Part shown: in pieces, positions 1 to 9,395 of the stretch
Position numbering within the stretch: position 1 is the stretch's first letter
How the letters are laid out: every line of letters starts with the position of its first letter
Assembly: GCA_947646015.1 (NCBI GenBank)
Contig: CANSEY010000026.1
Location: 1 to 57,713 of the forward strand
Source: an uncultured Bacteroides sp.
Lineage (GTDB): Bacteria; Bacteroidota; Bacteroidia; Bacteroidales; Bacteroidaceae
DNA: 57,713 nt
Direction: 5' to 3'
Made by a program: the position numbers and the translations under genes
Notes under the pieces: generated by a model
Told to the model about the DNA's origin: nothing
What the model saw: only the letters and a program-made list of their open reading frames with translations
Databases searched by the model: none

Positions 1-52
1 GTAAGCCAGCAGATTTACAGTCTGCCCCATTTGGCCACTCTGGTATTTGCCC
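1..52 (-). tRNA. tRNA-Tyr (GTA), 3' part cut by window edge
   Basis: Read on the minus strand, the 5' acceptor strand, the D arm and an anticodon stem-loop with GTA (loop CTGTAAA) are visible. The long variable arm expected of tRNA-Tyr begins at the window edge; the T arm and 3' acceptor strand lie outside. It follows tRNA-Thr in the same direction, so both are probably processed from one transcript with hpf upstream. Confidence 0.92.
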
Positions 53-126
53 TTTATACGAAACCCAAACATTGAAATAGATAATAAAACTCCCGATTCC
101 ACTTATTTAGGTTCTTCTTTTTCTTG

Positions 127-200
127 AGCCTCTTGTCGGATTCGAACCAACGACCCCGAGATTACAAATCACGTGCTCTGGCCAACTGAGCTAAAGAGGC
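127..200 (-). tRNA. tRNA-Thr (TGT)
   Basis: A complete cloverleaf reads on the minus strand: acceptor strands GCCTCTT and AAGAGGC pair perfectly, the D stem is GCTC/GAGC, the anticodon loop TTTGTAA carries TGT, and the T stem-loop GTTGG-TTCGAAT-CCGAC is intact. The 3' CCA is not encoded. The anticodon stem CGTGA/TCTCG holds one T-T mismatch (29:41). It lies about 100 bases downstream of hpf and upstream of tRNA-Tyr. Confidence 0.95.
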
Positions 201-298
201 GTTTTTACTTAAAAAATGCAACCGTCACGTCCTAACGCGAGCGAAACGGCTGCAAATTTAGTTATTTATTTCTTTCCCGCAAAATATTTGCGATATTT

Positions 299-598
299 TT
301 ATTTATTTCGTTGCTTTTCCTTGTATTTAACCAACTGTTTTTCCAATGCTTCCACACACAAGTCGACTGCTTCCTCAAAAGTATCGCATATTTTACTTGC
401 ATGAAAATCATTATTCGGAACCAGCACCGTAATGCCGGCTTCTTTATTCTCCGCAGTTTCTGGTTTAACTACCTTTAATGACACCTCCACTTTCTTTATA
501 TCTTCGTAATATTTTTCCAACTTAGACACTTTCTTCTGAATGAAAGCCTGCAATTGTTCTGTTGCATCAAAGTGAATCGATTGAATTCTAATTTCCAT
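299..598 (-). CDS. hpf: Ribosome hibernation promoting factor, short HPF/YfiA type
   Basis: This 99-residue protein begins MEIRIQSIHFDATEQL and has the beta-alpha-beta-beta-beta-alpha layout of the HPF/RaiA family, with a basic lysine-rich C-terminal helix. Family members bind the 30S decoding region and silence or dimerise ribosomes in stationary phase. At 99 residues it lacks the C-terminal dimerisation domain of long HPF. It starts 14 bases after the recombinase gene ends and precedes the tRNA-Thr and tRNA-Tyr genes, an order I know from Bacteroides, where this cluster runs on toward tuf. Confidence 0.92.
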   Translation of the reverse strand: MEIRIQSIHFDATEQLQAFIQKKVSKLEKYYEDIKKVEVSLKVVKPETAENKEAGITVLVPNNDFHASKICDTFEEAVDLCVEALEKQLVKYKEKQRNK

Positions 599-612
599 AC
601 TTACCTCCTTTT

Positions 613-1494
613 TTAGGCTCGTGGATGAGCTTGTTTATACACTTTTTTAAGTTCTTCAAAAGTGGTATGCGTATAAATCTCCGTAGTCGCCAGACTACTG
701 TGACCCAAAAGCTCTTTCACCGCACCCAACTCCGCATCATTATTCAGCATCGTTGTGGCAAAAGTATGTCTCAACACGTGAGGACTACGCTTTTTAAGCG
801 TTACCACCTTCGAAAGGTTCCGTTTCACTAAATTATAGACCAGATTCTTATAAAGCCGCTCACCATTCTCTCTTACAAAAAAGGCATCCGACCTTCCGGA
901 AATCATTTCGTTTCTTATATCAACATACTCAAGCATCGTCTCTTTCAACTCATCGCCAAAAGGTATCAAACGTTGCTTATTCCTCTTTCCCGTTACTTTC
1001 AGAAGAGAAGCAGAGAAATCCACATCCTTATCATCCAGACCGATCAACTCAGAGAGACGCATGCCCGTAGCATAAAACATCTCAATAATCAGACGATCCC
1101 GACAACCTTTAAACCCTTCACCAAAATCTGTATCATCCAGCAATTTATTCATTTCACTCTCTTTCAAGAAAGAGGGAAGTGGCTTTTTATTTTTCGGTCC
1201 TGTTATTTTACGCAACGGATCGACGCTCACCTCTCCCTGCCTGAGAAGATATTTATAAAATGACCGGAGAGAACTTAGCTTACGGTTTACCGAAGTTGAA
1301 GTATACCCCTGATCCATCAGTGAAACAATCCACTCACGAACTAGTTCTGGCTTCACCTCCGCCGGATCAAACTTCTCCATCCTTTCCTGAGCAAACTCCC
1401 GCAACTGCGAAATATCCTCGCCGTAAGCCAGTACGGTTTTCTCAGAATAATTCCGCTCGTACCGGAGATAATCAAGAAAAGAATCTGTTAACAT
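613..1494 (-). CDS. xerC: Tyrosine recombinase, XerC/XerD type
   Basis: The 293-residue protein has an N-terminal SAM-like DNA-binding domain (about residues 1-90) and a C-terminal catalytic domain. The catalytic set is visible: Arg in TGMRLSELIGL, His-x-x-Arg in HVLRHTFATTML, His in LGHSSLATTEIYTH and the Tyr nucleophile in the same motif. Family members resolve chromosome dimers at dif. I chose the ATG at 1494 (MLTDSFLDYL) because it matches the usual N-terminus; an upstream ATG at 1521 would add nine unlikely residues. The location between rpsU and hpf is the housekeeping Bacteroides position, so this is not a mobile-element integrase. Whether it is the XerC or XerD partner cannot be decided here. 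Confidence 0.9.
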   Translation of the reverse strand: MLTDSFLDYLRYERNYSEKTVLAYGEDISQLREFAQERMEKFDPAEVKPELVREWIVSLMDQGYTSTSVNRKLSSLRSFYKYLLRQGEVSVDPLRKITGPKNKKPLPSFLKESEMNKLLDDTDFGEGFKGCRDRLIIEMFYATGMRLSELIGLDDKDVDFSASLLKVTGKRNKQRLIPFGDELKETMLEYVDIRNEMISGRSDAFFVRENGERLYKNLVYNLVKRNLSKVVTLKKRSPHVLRHTFATTMLNNDAELGAVKELLGHSSLATTEIYTHTTFEELKKVYKQAHPRA

Positions 1495-1567
1495 AATATC
1501 GCTACATCTATAATTCTGCAACGAATGTATGAAAAGAATTCAATAATTCAAAGGAAATTACGAATTA

Positions 1568-1759
1568 TTAATCTTCTACTTGCTGAAGTTGTTGTACGTA
1601 AACTGCACGTTCTTTCTTAAGTCTTTTAGTTACAGACGGTTTATCAAACTGCTGTCTGCTTCTCAATTCTTTTACGATGCCAGTTTTCTCAAATTTTCTT
1701 TTGAACTTCTTCAGCGCTTTTTCAATGTTTTCGCCTTCTTTTACAGGTACTACAATCAT
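1568..1759 (-). CDS. rpsU: 30S ribosomal protein S21
   Basis: The 63-residue product starts MIVVPVKEGENIEKALKK and is rich in Lys and Arg, which is the S21 signature; S21 binds the 30S platform and helps translation initiation. The open frame extends upstream to 1816, but the family start MIVV is at 1759. A good promoter (1814-1844) lies upstream of 1759 and partly within that extension, supporting the shorter form. It is first in a leftward unit with the recombinase, hpf and tRNA genes. Confidence 0.95.
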   Translation of the reverse strand: MIVVPVKEGENIEKALKKFKRKFEKTGIVKELRSRQQFDKPSVTKRLKKERAVYVQQLQQVED

Positions 1760-1813
1760 TTTGTTACTATTAAATATGTTATGGTTTAAAATTTCCGCAG
1801 TCAAATTGCGCCG

Positions 1814-1844
1814 CAAAATTACACATACTTTCTTTATTCACAAA
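1814..1844 (-). promoter_or_regulatory. Promoter of the rpsU unit
   Basis: On the minus strand a TTTG (-33) is followed by exactly 19 bases and then TAATTTTG (-7). This fits the Bacteroides primary sigma consensus TTTG-N19-21-TAnnTTTG. It lies about 55 bases upstream of the rpsU start codon. Confidence 0.75.
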
Positions 1845-1894
1845 ACTTTCGGCAATTATTTCTCAAAATCAATGCAAAAGGTACAGAAAGTAGT

Positions 1895-1902
1895 TATCTT
1901 TG
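1895..1902 (+). promoter_or_regulatory. Putative -7 box of the M24 aminopeptidase gene
   Basis: TATCTTTG matches TAnnTTTG and sits 30 bases before the ATG at 1933. No clear -33 TTTG is seen at the usual spacing. Confidence 0.5.
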
Positions 1903-1932
1903 GAGAGTATAACGATATAATATATATAATGT

Positions 1933-3711
1933 ATGAAACAGTCTATCAGTGAACGAATACATGCATTACGCATGTGGTTTAAACCCAACATTCAAGCATT
2001 CATCATTCCCAGCACAGACCCTCACCTCAGCGAATACGTAGCACCGCACTGGAAATCAAGAGAGTGGATATCAGGATTTACCGGCTCGGCAGGTACGGTA
2101 GTGATTACTGAAAAAAAAGCCGGACTTTGGACTGACTCAAGATATTTTCTACAGGCAGCAGAGCAATTGCAGGGAAGCGGTATCGATCTATACAAAGAGA
2201 TGTTACCGGAAACTCCAAGTATCACAAAATTCCTTTCCGACGAGCTACAGCCGGGCAAATCCGTAGGTATCGATGGAAAAATGTTCTCTGTTGAACAAGT
2301 AGAAAGTATGCAAGCGGAACTTTCAGCAAAGAACATTCAGATTGTGTTCTGCCCCGACCCCATGGACGAGCTTTGGGAAAACCGACCGCCCATGCCGGAG
2401 TCTCCCGCTTTTGTATACGATATCAAATACGCCGGCAAAAGTTGCTCTGAAAAGATTGCAGCCATTCGTACAGAGTTGAAAAAGAAAAGCGCAGAAAGCG
2501 TGATGCTGTCAGCTTTAGACGAAATAGCCTGGACTTTGAATCTGCGTGGCAATGATGTACATTGCAATCCGGTAGTAGTGAGCTATCTGCTTATAACAGA
2601 AAAAAAAGCAGTATTATTTATTGCACCGGAGAAAGTGACAGAAGAGGTACGGAATTATTTAGAAGAGCAACAGATAGAGATACAAAACTATTCAGATACA
2701 GAGATTTACTTATCTGATCTCAATAGTTCAAGTATCTTAATGAATCCTGCAAAAACCAACTATTCTGTTTTCTCTTCGGTAAATCCCCAATGCCGGATTA
2801 TACGGGGAGAAGCGCCGGTAGCTCTATTGAAAGCCATACGTAACGAACAAGAAATCAAAGGCATTCATGCAGCCATGCAACGTGATGGCGTAGCATTAGT
2901 CAAGTTTCTGAGATGGCTGGAGTCGGCTGTTCCCTCCGGAACAGAAACAGAATTAAGCATTGACCGTAAATTGCACGCATTTCGTGCGACACAAGATTTA
3001 TATGTAGGCGAAAGCTTCGATACCATCGCAGGCTACAAAGAACATGGAGCTATTGTACACTATTCGGCAACCGAGGAAAGCAACGCAACATTGCACCCGA
3101 AAGGTTTTCTTCTCCTCGACTCAGGAGCTCAATACCTGGATGGTACTACAGACATTACACGTACCATTGCGTTAGGCGAACTGACTACAGAAGAAAAAAC
3201 AGATTATACATTGGTTCTGAAAGGACATATCGCACTGGCGATGGCCGTATTCCCTTCAGGTACCAGAGGGGCACAGCTGGATGTCCTCGCACGCATGCCG
3301 TTATGGAGTCATAAAATGAACTTCCTACATGGTACAGGTCATGGTGTAGGTCATTTCTTAAGTGTACACGAAGGACCGCAAAGCATTCGCATGAACGAAA
3401 ACCCCATTGTATTGCAACCCGGAATGGTCACCTCAAATGAACCGGGAGTGTACAAAGGCGGTAGTCATGGAATCCGTACGGAAAACCTGACACTGGTATG
3501 CAGCGCCGGTGAAGGCCTGTTCGGTGAATACCTGAAGTTCGAAACAATTACGCTCTGCCCTATCTGCAAGAAGGGAATCATCAAAGAGTTATTAACTGCC
3601 GATGAGGTCGACTGGTTGAATAATTACCACCAGCAGGTATATGAAAAGCTGTCTCCCAAGCTGAACGAAGAAGAAAAGGCATGGCTGAAAGAAGCTACAG
3701 CAGTAATCTGA
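1933..3711 (+). CDS. Xaa-Pro aminopeptidase, M24 family
   Basis: The 592-residue protein is a large, three-domain creatinase/aminopeptidase-P-like enzyme: two N-terminal creatinase-type domains (about residues 1-310) and a C-terminal pita-bread catalytic domain. Metal ligands can be seen: the Asp pair in DSGAQYLDGTTDITRT, His in HGTGHGVGHFLSVHEGP and the two Glu in TSNEPGVY and GIRTENL. The family removes N-terminal residues preceding proline. No signal peptide is present, so it is cytoplasmic. The length agrees with eukaryote-like long aminopeptidase P, common in Bacteroidetes. It stands alone, divergent from rpsU. Confidence 0.92.
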   Translation: MKQSISERIHALRMWFKPNIQAFIIPSTDPHLSEYVAPHWKSREWISGFTGSAGTVVITEKKAGLWTDSRYFLQAAEQLQGSGIDLYKEMLPETPSITKFLSDELQPGKSVGIDGKMFSVEQVESMQAELSAKNIQIVFCPDPMDELWENRPPMPESPAFVYDIKYAGKSCSEKIAAIRTELKKKSAESVMLSALDEIAWTLNLRGNDVHCNPVVVSYLLITEKKAVLFIAPEKVTEEVRNYLEEQQIEIQNYSDTEIYLSDLNSSSILMNPAKTNYSVFSSVNPQCRIIRGEAPVALLKAIRNEQEIKGIHAAMQRDGVALVKFLRWLESAVPSGTETELSIDRKLHAFRATQDLYVGESFDTIAGYKEHGAIVHYSATEESNATLHPKGFLLLDSGAQYLDGTTDITRTIALGELTTEEKTDYTLVLKGHIALAMAVFPSGTRGAQLDVLARMPLWSHKMNFLHGTGHGVGHFLSVHEGPQSIRMNENPIVLQPGMVTSNEPGVYKGGSHGIRTENLTLVCSAGEGLFGEYLKFETITLCPICKKGIIKELLTADEVDWLNNYHQQVYEKLSPKLNEEEKAWLKEATAVI

Positions 3712-3805
3712 CAAATCGGAAAAATAGCTCAGTCCTTACTGGCTGCAAAATAGTTATTTATGCAAGTCAGCGGCTGAATTTGAAATAAGTATAAAACAAC
3801 AATCT

Positions 3806-4318
3806 ATGGCTTTAATAAAATCAGTAAGAGGTTTTACTCCCGAATTTGGAGAAAACTGTTTTCTGGCCGATAACGCCACCATCATCGGCGATGTAAAAAT
3901 GGGACAGAATTGTAGCATTTGGTTCAGCACCGTGTTGAGAGGAGATGTAAACTCGATCCGCATGGGTGATGGAGTGAACATACAGGACGGAAGTGTCTTA
4001 CACACTCTTTACGAAAAATCAACCATCGAAATAGGTAACTATGTATCGGTAGGGCACAATGTGACAATCCATGGTGCAACAGTAAAGGACTATGCTTTGA
4101 TCGGCATGGGATCGACCTTGCTCGATCATGCAGTCATTGGCGAAGGCGCAATCGTTGCCGCAGGCTCACTTGTACTGAGCAATACCATCATCGAACCGGG
4201 AAGTATTTGGGGAGGTGTACCGGCCAAGTTCATAAAGAAGGTAGATCCGGAACAAGCTAAAGAACTGAACCAGAAAATAGCTCACAACTACCTGATGTAT
4301 TCTGACTGGTATAAATAA
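3806..4318 (+). CDS. Gamma-carbonic-anhydrase-like hexapeptide repeat protein
   Basis: This 170-residue protein is a left-handed beta-helix of hexapeptide repeats (for example ADNATIIGDVKMGQNCSIW, VGHNVTIHGATVKDY, IGMGSTLLDHAVIGEGAIV) ending in an alpha helix. Zn-ligand His residues of the YrdA/CaiE/gamma-CA type are present (HTL, GHN and IHG). Family members include carbonic anhydrases, but many have no proven activity, so the reaction is not assigned. It follows the aminopeptidase gene after 94 bases in the same direction. Confidence 0.85.
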   Translation: MALIKSVRGFTPEFGENCFLADNATIIGDVKMGQNCSIWFSTVLRGDVNSIRMGDGVNIQDGSVLHTLYEKSTIEIGNYVSVGHNVTIHGATVKDYALIGMGSTLLDHAVIGEGAIVAAGSLVLSNTIIEPGSIWGGVPAKFIKKVDPEQAKELNQKIAHNYLMYSDWYK

Positions 4319-4325
4319 TTTATAC

Positions 4326-4467
4326 AAAATAGAGGGCGTTCAAAACTCGTATTCACCACAGACTGCACGGATTTACACAGATAAATATTATCGGTTATCA
4401 GCAGATTAAAAATCGTTTTGTGTAAATCTGTGTAATCTGTAGTGAGTTATGAAACACCCTCTATTTT
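4326..4467. repeat. Long imperfect palindrome between convergent genes
   Basis: The arms AAAATAGAGGG (4326-4336) and CCCTCTATTTT (4457-4467) pair perfectly, and inside them a second pair, GATTTACACAGA (about 4370-4382) with TGTGTAAATCTG (about 4420-4431), continues the hairpin. The transcript would fold into one long stem-loop ending in U-rich arms. It fills the gap between two converging genes and could stop transcription from both sides. The CACAGATTTACACAGATT-like core resembles an interspersed intergenic repeat I recall from Bacteroides genomes. Confidence 0.7.
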
Positions 4468-4492
4468 ATTTATTTCCTTTCGAACAGGAAAC

Positions 4493-5713
4493 TTAAAAGT
4501 TTATCATATGCAGCACTTTCTCTGTTGCTCCGGAATTACCAATGACATAATTACCGGCATTCGTGCCGGTCTTCTTCAGGAATGCTTCATCGGTTAAAAG
4601 TCTGTCGAGCAATGTTTTCAGTTCATTGTAATCCTTAATGGAATAGGCTCCCCCGGCTTCGATTAGTTGCATAGCTTCCATAAATTTCTGGTATTTGGGT
4701 CCGAAAATTACCGGAATGCCATATACAGCCGCTTCAAGCGTATTGTGAATCCCGACTCCAAAACCACCACCGATATAAGCAATTTCCCCATAACGATAGA
4801 TCGAAGAGAGCAAACCGAAACAATCGATTATCAAGCAGTCCGCCTTCCGGACATTCTTTTCATCTGCACGGGTATAGCGTACAGAAGGACGTTTCAATTT
4901 ACCTATAATCTCTACCAGATGATTTTCATCGATTACGTGAGGAGCTATAATCAACTTCATCTCAGGGTGACTATTAAAATATTCGATGAAAAGATCTTCG
5001 TCCGGCCCCCATGAACTTCCTGCCACAAAAGTAAATGCACCGTTTTTAAACTGCTCCACCAACGGCAACTCTTTTGCCTGCTCCCGAATCTGCAGGACGC
5101 GGTCGAAGCGGGTATCTCCCACTACCGTTACCCTTGTGATACCGATCTTGGCAAGAAAACGCTTTGAAGCCTCATTCTGCACAAACAGATGATCAAAATC
5201 TTTCAGTACATTTCGATAAGTCCCTCCGTACCATTTGAAAAAAATCTGATCTTTGCGGAAAATAGACGAAACACTGTAGACGGGAATACGACGTTTGTGC
5301 AATTCGTCCAGATAGTTCTTCCAGAATTCATATTTAATGAAGAAAGCCATACAAGGATTCACGATATCCAGAAACTTCTTCACATTACGAGGTTTATCAA
5401 ACGGCAAATAGCAAACAATATCTGCTCCTCTATAGTTCTTCCGGACTTCATATCCCGAAGGAGAAAAGAACGTTTGCAGTATTTTATAATCGGGATATCG
5501 CTCCCGTATACTCTCAATTAAAGGACGTCCCTGCTCAAACTCCCCCAGAGAAGCGGCGTGAAACCAAATGTAACGCTCGTCTTTCTCTACCTGTTGGCGA
5601 AGAAGATCGTACACCACCCAGTGCCCCTTCATCATCTTCCGGGGTTTGCGACTGAATGGTGCAGCCAAATGCACCAGAAGGTCGTAAATTCCTATTGCCA
5701 GATCGTAAAACAT
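4493..5713 (-). CDS. waaA: 3-deoxy-D-manno-octulosonic acid (Kdo) transferase
   Basis: The 406-residue protein is a GT30 glycosyltransferase: an N-terminal segment with membrane-anchor character, the motif WFHAASLGEFEQGRPLIE (about residues 50-67) containing the conserved Gly-Glu, and a C-terminal GT-B nucleotide-binding half with GEIAYIGGGFGVGIHNTLEAA. It adds Kdo from CMP-Kdo to lipid A precursors on the inner face of the inner membrane. It begins 12 bases after gltX ends and is probably cotranscribed with it. Confidence 0.93.
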   Translation of the reverse strand: MFYDLAIGIYDLLVHLAAPFSRKPRKMMKGHWVVYDLLRQQVEKDERYIWFHAASLGEFEQGRPLIESIRERYPDYKILQTFFSPSGYEVRKNYRGADIVCYLPFDKPRNVKKFLDIVNPCMAFFIKYEFWKNYLDELHKRRIPVYSVSSIFRKDQIFFKWYGGTYRNVLKDFDHLFVQNEASKRFLAKIGITRVTVVGDTRFDRVLQIREQAKELPLVEQFKNGAFTFVAGSSWGPDEDLFIEYFNSHPEMKLIIAPHVIDENHLVEIIGKLKRPSVRYTRADEKNVRKADCLIIDCFGLLSSIYRYGEIAYIGGGFGVGIHNTLEAAVYGIPVIFGPKYQKFMEAMQLIEAGGAYSIKDYNELKTLLDRLLTDEAFLKKTGTNAGNYVIGNSGATEKVLHMINF

Positions 5714-5725
5714 ACCTCCGGATCC

Positions 5726-7243
5726 TTATTTCAAAACCTCTACGGCACGTTTCATGCGAGCCAATGTTTCTTCTTTTCCCAACACCCAGGAAATATCGAA
5801 CATATGAGGACCTTTGCCCTCACCTACCAGTGTCAGGCGGAAAGCATTCATAATATTACCTGTATGATACCCCTTCTCGGCAATCCAGTCCATTACTATT
5901 TTTTCTTGACCTTCAATGCTGAAATCTTCAATTCCGGCCAATACCTCCGCCAGTTCGGTCATACATTTAGCCGAATCCTCTTTCCAGCGTTTCTTAACCG
6001 TCTTTTCGTCATATTCCGTCGGAGCCACAAAGAAGAAACTGCATACCTCCCATAGTTCTTTAACAAAGCTGACACGGTCTTTCATCATACCAACCACCGT
6101 CACCACTTTTTCGAAAGGAGCTTCTACTCCATGCTCTTTCAGCACCGGTACAAACAGCTCGGCTATCTCTTTGTCAGATTTCTGCTGAATGTAAGTATGA
6201 TTGAACCAGATACCTTTTTTATAATCAAATTTTGCACCCGACTTGCTGCAACGATGCAGGTCGAACAGACGGATCAGCTCGTCCATAGACATCACTTCCT
6301 GGTCGTTACCCGGATTCCATCCCAGCAGAGCAAGGAAATTGATAACAGCCTCGGGCAGATAACCTGATTCACGATAACCGGAAGAAATCTCACCGCTCTT
6401 CGGGTCATGCCACTCAAGAGGGAATACAGGGAATCCCAAACGATCACCGTCACGTTTACTCAGTTTTCCATTGCCTTCCGGTTTCAGCAGCAAAGGCAAG
6501 TGGGCAAAAGCCGGCATAGTATCTTCCCAGCCGAATGCACGATACAGCAGCACGTGCAGCGGAGCGGAAGGCAGCCACTCTTCACCACGAATCACGTGTG
6601 ACACCTCCATTAAATGGTCATCTACGATATTGGCCAGGTGATAAGTAGGCAGTTCGTCGGCCGATTTATATAAAACTTTATCATCAAGGATAGACGAATT
6701 GATAACCACTTCGCCACGAATCAAGTCGTTCACATGGATATCCTCGTTCGGTTCTATTTTGAAACGTACCACATATTGTTTTCCGTCAGTGATCAGCGCT
6801 TCCACTTCTTCTTTCGGGAGCGTCAACGAATTGCGCATTCCCACACGGGTAGACGCATCATACTGGAAATTAGCTATTTCAGCACGCTTGGCATCCAGTT
6901 CTTCCGGAGTATCGAAAGCGATGTAGGCCTTTCCGTTATCAAGTAACACTTGTACATACTTCTTGTATATTTCACGACGTTCCGACTGGCGGTACGGTCC
7001 GTATTCTCCTCCGAAGCTTACACCTTCATCAAACTGTATTCCTAACCATTTGAAAGACTCCAGAATATATTCTTCCGCACCCGGAACGAAACGGTTGGAA
7101 TCCGTATCCTCGATACGGAAAATCAAATCTCCCCCATGCTGGCGGGCAAACAGATAATTATACAAAGCGGTACGCACACCACCTATATGCAATGCTCCTG
7201 TTGGGCTCGGAGCAAAACGAACTCTTACTTTTCTTTCTGCCAT
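5726..7243 (-). CDS. gltX: Glutamyl-tRNA synthetase
   Basis: The 505-residue class I synthetase has the HIGH-type motif [19 protein letters not shown] at residues 12-30 and the KMSKS-type motif KLSKRDG near residue 260, followed by the helical anticodon-binding C-terminal domain. It charges tRNA-Glu. The length is normal for the family. It is divergent from the c-di-AMP phosphodiesterase gene with under 100 bases between starts. Confidence 0.97.
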   Translation of the reverse strand: MAERKVRVRFAPSPTGALHIGGVRTALYNYLFARQHGGDLIFRIEDTDSNRFVPGAEEYILESFKWLGIQFDEGVSFGGEYGPYRQSERREIYKKYVQVLLDNGKAYIAFDTPEELDAKRAEIANFQYDASTRVGMRNSLTLPKEEVEALITDGKQYVVRFKIEPNEDIHVNDLIRGEVVINSSILDDKVLYKSADELPTYHLANIVDDHLMEVSHVIRGEEWLPSAPLHVLLYRAFGWEDTMPAFAHLPLLLKPEGNGKLSKRDGDRLGFPVFPLEWHDPKSGEISSGYRESGYLPEAVINFLALLGWNPGNDQEVMSMDELIRLFDLHRCSKSGAKFDYKKGIWFNHTYIQQKSDKEIAELFVPVLKEHGVEAPFEKVVTVVGMMKDRVSFVKELWEVCSFFFVAPTEYDEKTVKKRWKEDSAKCMTELAEVLAGIEDFSIEGQEKIVMDWIAEKGYHTGNIMNAFRLTLVGEGKGPHMFDISWVLGKEETLARMKRAVEVLK

Positions 7244-7337
7244 AATTTGCGTTAGTATAGGTAAATCGTGGCAAAATTAAACCTTTTTTTCCACACTATT
7301 GTTTTTTTTTGTACTTTTCGCAAAAAATTCAAGGGTT

Positions 7338-9395
7338 ATGGAACACTGGAAGAAGAAAAATAGTTTCTCATACAAAGATTTGTTATATAAAGCGCTGATT
7401 TTCGTCGGTACTGTGGCGTTCATTGTTTACTTCCTGCCCCGTGACGGGAAGTTTAACTATCAGTTTGACATTAACAAACCATGGAAGTATGGCCAGTTAA
7501 TGGCAACTTTCGATTTTCCGATCTACAAAGACGAAGCGGTAGTAAAACGGGAACAAGACAGTCTTCTGGCTTCTTTCCAGCCTTACTTTGAACTGGACAA
7601 AGAAGTGGAGAAGAGTGCCCTTGCCAAACTGAAAGAGAATTATCATGCCCATCTGAAAGGCATATTGCCTTCGACGGACTACATCCGATACATCGAGAGA
7701 GGCCTGAAAGCCATCTATCAATCGGGAGTCGTATCGACAGAAGAGATGCGGACCCTCCTCCACGACAGCATCTTTTCTGTCATGGTGATTGAAGATAAGT
7801 TGGCCAACCAACGGACGACCGACGGCATCTATACCGTAAAGAGAGCCTACGAGAATCTTATATCGGGTGATACCGCCCATTATAACAGAGACATCCTGCG
7901 GCAATGTGCACTCAACGACTACATTACCCCCAATCTCATTTACGATTCTGTGCGTACGGAGACAGCCCGGAAAGAATTGCTCGACAACTACTCCTGGGCA
8001 AACGGAGTAGTACAAAGCGGCCAGAAAATCATTGACCGTGGAGAGATAGTCAACAAACAAACCTATAACATCCTGGAATCTTTGCGCAAGGAATCTATCA
8101 AGCGAAGCGAATCCATCGGACAGAAGCGACTGATCTTGGGCGGACAAATCTTGTTTGTCGGCATATTGATACTCTGCTTTATGCTTTACCTGGAACTGTT
8201 CCGCAAAGATTATTATGAACGCAAAGGCAGCTTATCGTTGCTCTTCGCCCTGATCGTGTTCTATTGTGTCATCACGGCGCTTATGGTGACAAACAATATA
8301 TTCAATGTGTACATCCTGCCCTATGCCATGCTCCCGATTATTATCCGGGTCTTCCTCGATTCGCGTACGGCATTCCTGACACATGTCATCACCATACTGA
8401 TCTGCTCCATCACCCTAAGGTATCCCCACGAATTTATCCTGACACAAATAGCCGCCGGCCTGGTAGCTATCTTCAGCTTGAGAGAACTGTCACAACGTTC
8501 GCAGTTGTTCCGCACGGCCCTTCTGGTCATACTGACGTATGCAGCTATCTATTTCGCTTTTGAGCTGATCAGTGAAAACGATCTTTCGAAGCTGAACGTA
8601 AGTATGTATATCTACTTCATTATTAACGGTGTACTATTGCTTTTCGCTTATCCTCTGCTATTCCTGCTTGAGAAGACTTTTGGCTTCACGTCGAATGTTA
8701 CGCTTGTAGAATTATCGAACATCAACAATGATCTGTTGAGAAGAATGTCCGAAACTGTTCCGGGTACCTTCCAACACTCCATGCAAGTGGCCAATCTGGC
8801 TGCTGAAGCTGCGATACGTATCGGAGCCAAAAGCCAGTTGGTACGTACCGGAGCATTGTATCATGACATCGGCAAAATGGAAAATCCGGCTTTCTTTACC
8901 GAAAACCAGTCCGGAGTGAACCCCCATAAGAATTTAAGTTATGAACAGAGTGCCCAGGTGGTTATCAGCCATGTGACGGACGGATTAAAACTGGCCGACA
9001 AGCATAATCTGCCTAAAGTGATCAAGGACTTTATCAGTACTCACCACGGGCGCGGAAAGACCAAGTTCTTCTACATATCCTGGAAAAACGAACATCCGGG
9101 CGAAGAACCGAACGAAGAAGTTTTCACGTATCCGGGTCCCAATCCGTTCTCGAAAGAGACAGCCATACTGATGATGGCAGACTCCGTAGAAGCCGCCTCA
9201 CGCAGCTTGCCGGAGTATACCGAAGAGAGCATCAGTAATCTGGTAGATAAGATTATCGATTCGCAAGTACAAGAGGGGTATTTCAAAGAATGCCCGATCA
9301 CATTCAAAGACATCGCGACGATAAAAGCTGTATTCAAAGAAAAGCTGAAAACGATTTATCACACACGCATCAGCTATCCTGAGTTAAAGAAGTAA
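7338..9395 (+). CDS. pgpH: 7TM-HD family phosphodiesterase, PgpH type
   Basis: The 685-residue protein has an N-terminal transmembrane helix (about residues 15-32), a large extracytoplasmic 7TMR-HDED-like domain (about 45-250), a bundle of seven hydrophobic helices (about 265-460) and a cytoplasmic HD domain with the metal motif YHDIGKMENP and STHHGRGKTKFFY. Homologues (PgpH of Listeria) hydrolyse the second messenger c-di-AMP. The ATG at 7338 (MEHWKKKNSF) was chosen over an upstream start because it places positive charges just before the first helix. Confidence 0.88.
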   Translation: MEHWKKKNSFSYKDLLYKALIFVGTVAFIVYFLPRDGKFNYQFDINKPWKYGQLMATFDFPIYKDEAVVKREQDSLLASFQPYFELDKEVEKSALAKLKENYHAHLKGILPSTDYIRYIERGLKAIYQSGVVSTEEMRTLLHDSIFSVMVIEDKLANQRTTDGIYTVKRAYENLISGDTAHYNRDILRQCALNDYITPNLIYDSVRTETARKELLDNYSWANGVVQSGQKIIDRGEIVNKQTYNILESLRKESIKRSESIGQKRLILGGQILFVGILILCFMLYLELFRKDYYERKGSLSLLFALIVFYCVITALMVTNNIFNVYILPYAMLPIIIRVFLDSRTAFLTHVITILICSITLRYPHEFILTQIAAGLVAIFSLRELSQRSQLFRTALLVILTYAAIYFAFELISENDLSKLNVSMYIYFIINGVLLLFAYPLLFLLEKTFGFTSNVTLVELSNINNDLLRRMSETVPGTFQHSMQVANLAAEAAIRIGAKSQLVRTGALYHDIGKMENPAFFTENQSGVNPHKNLSYEQSAQVVISHVTDGLKLADKHNLPKVIKDFISTHHGRGKTKFFYISWKNEHPGEEPNEEVFTYPGPNPFSKETAILMMADSVEAASRSLPEYTEESISNLVDKIIDSQVQEGYFKECPITFKDIATIKAVFKEKLKTIYHTRISYPELKK

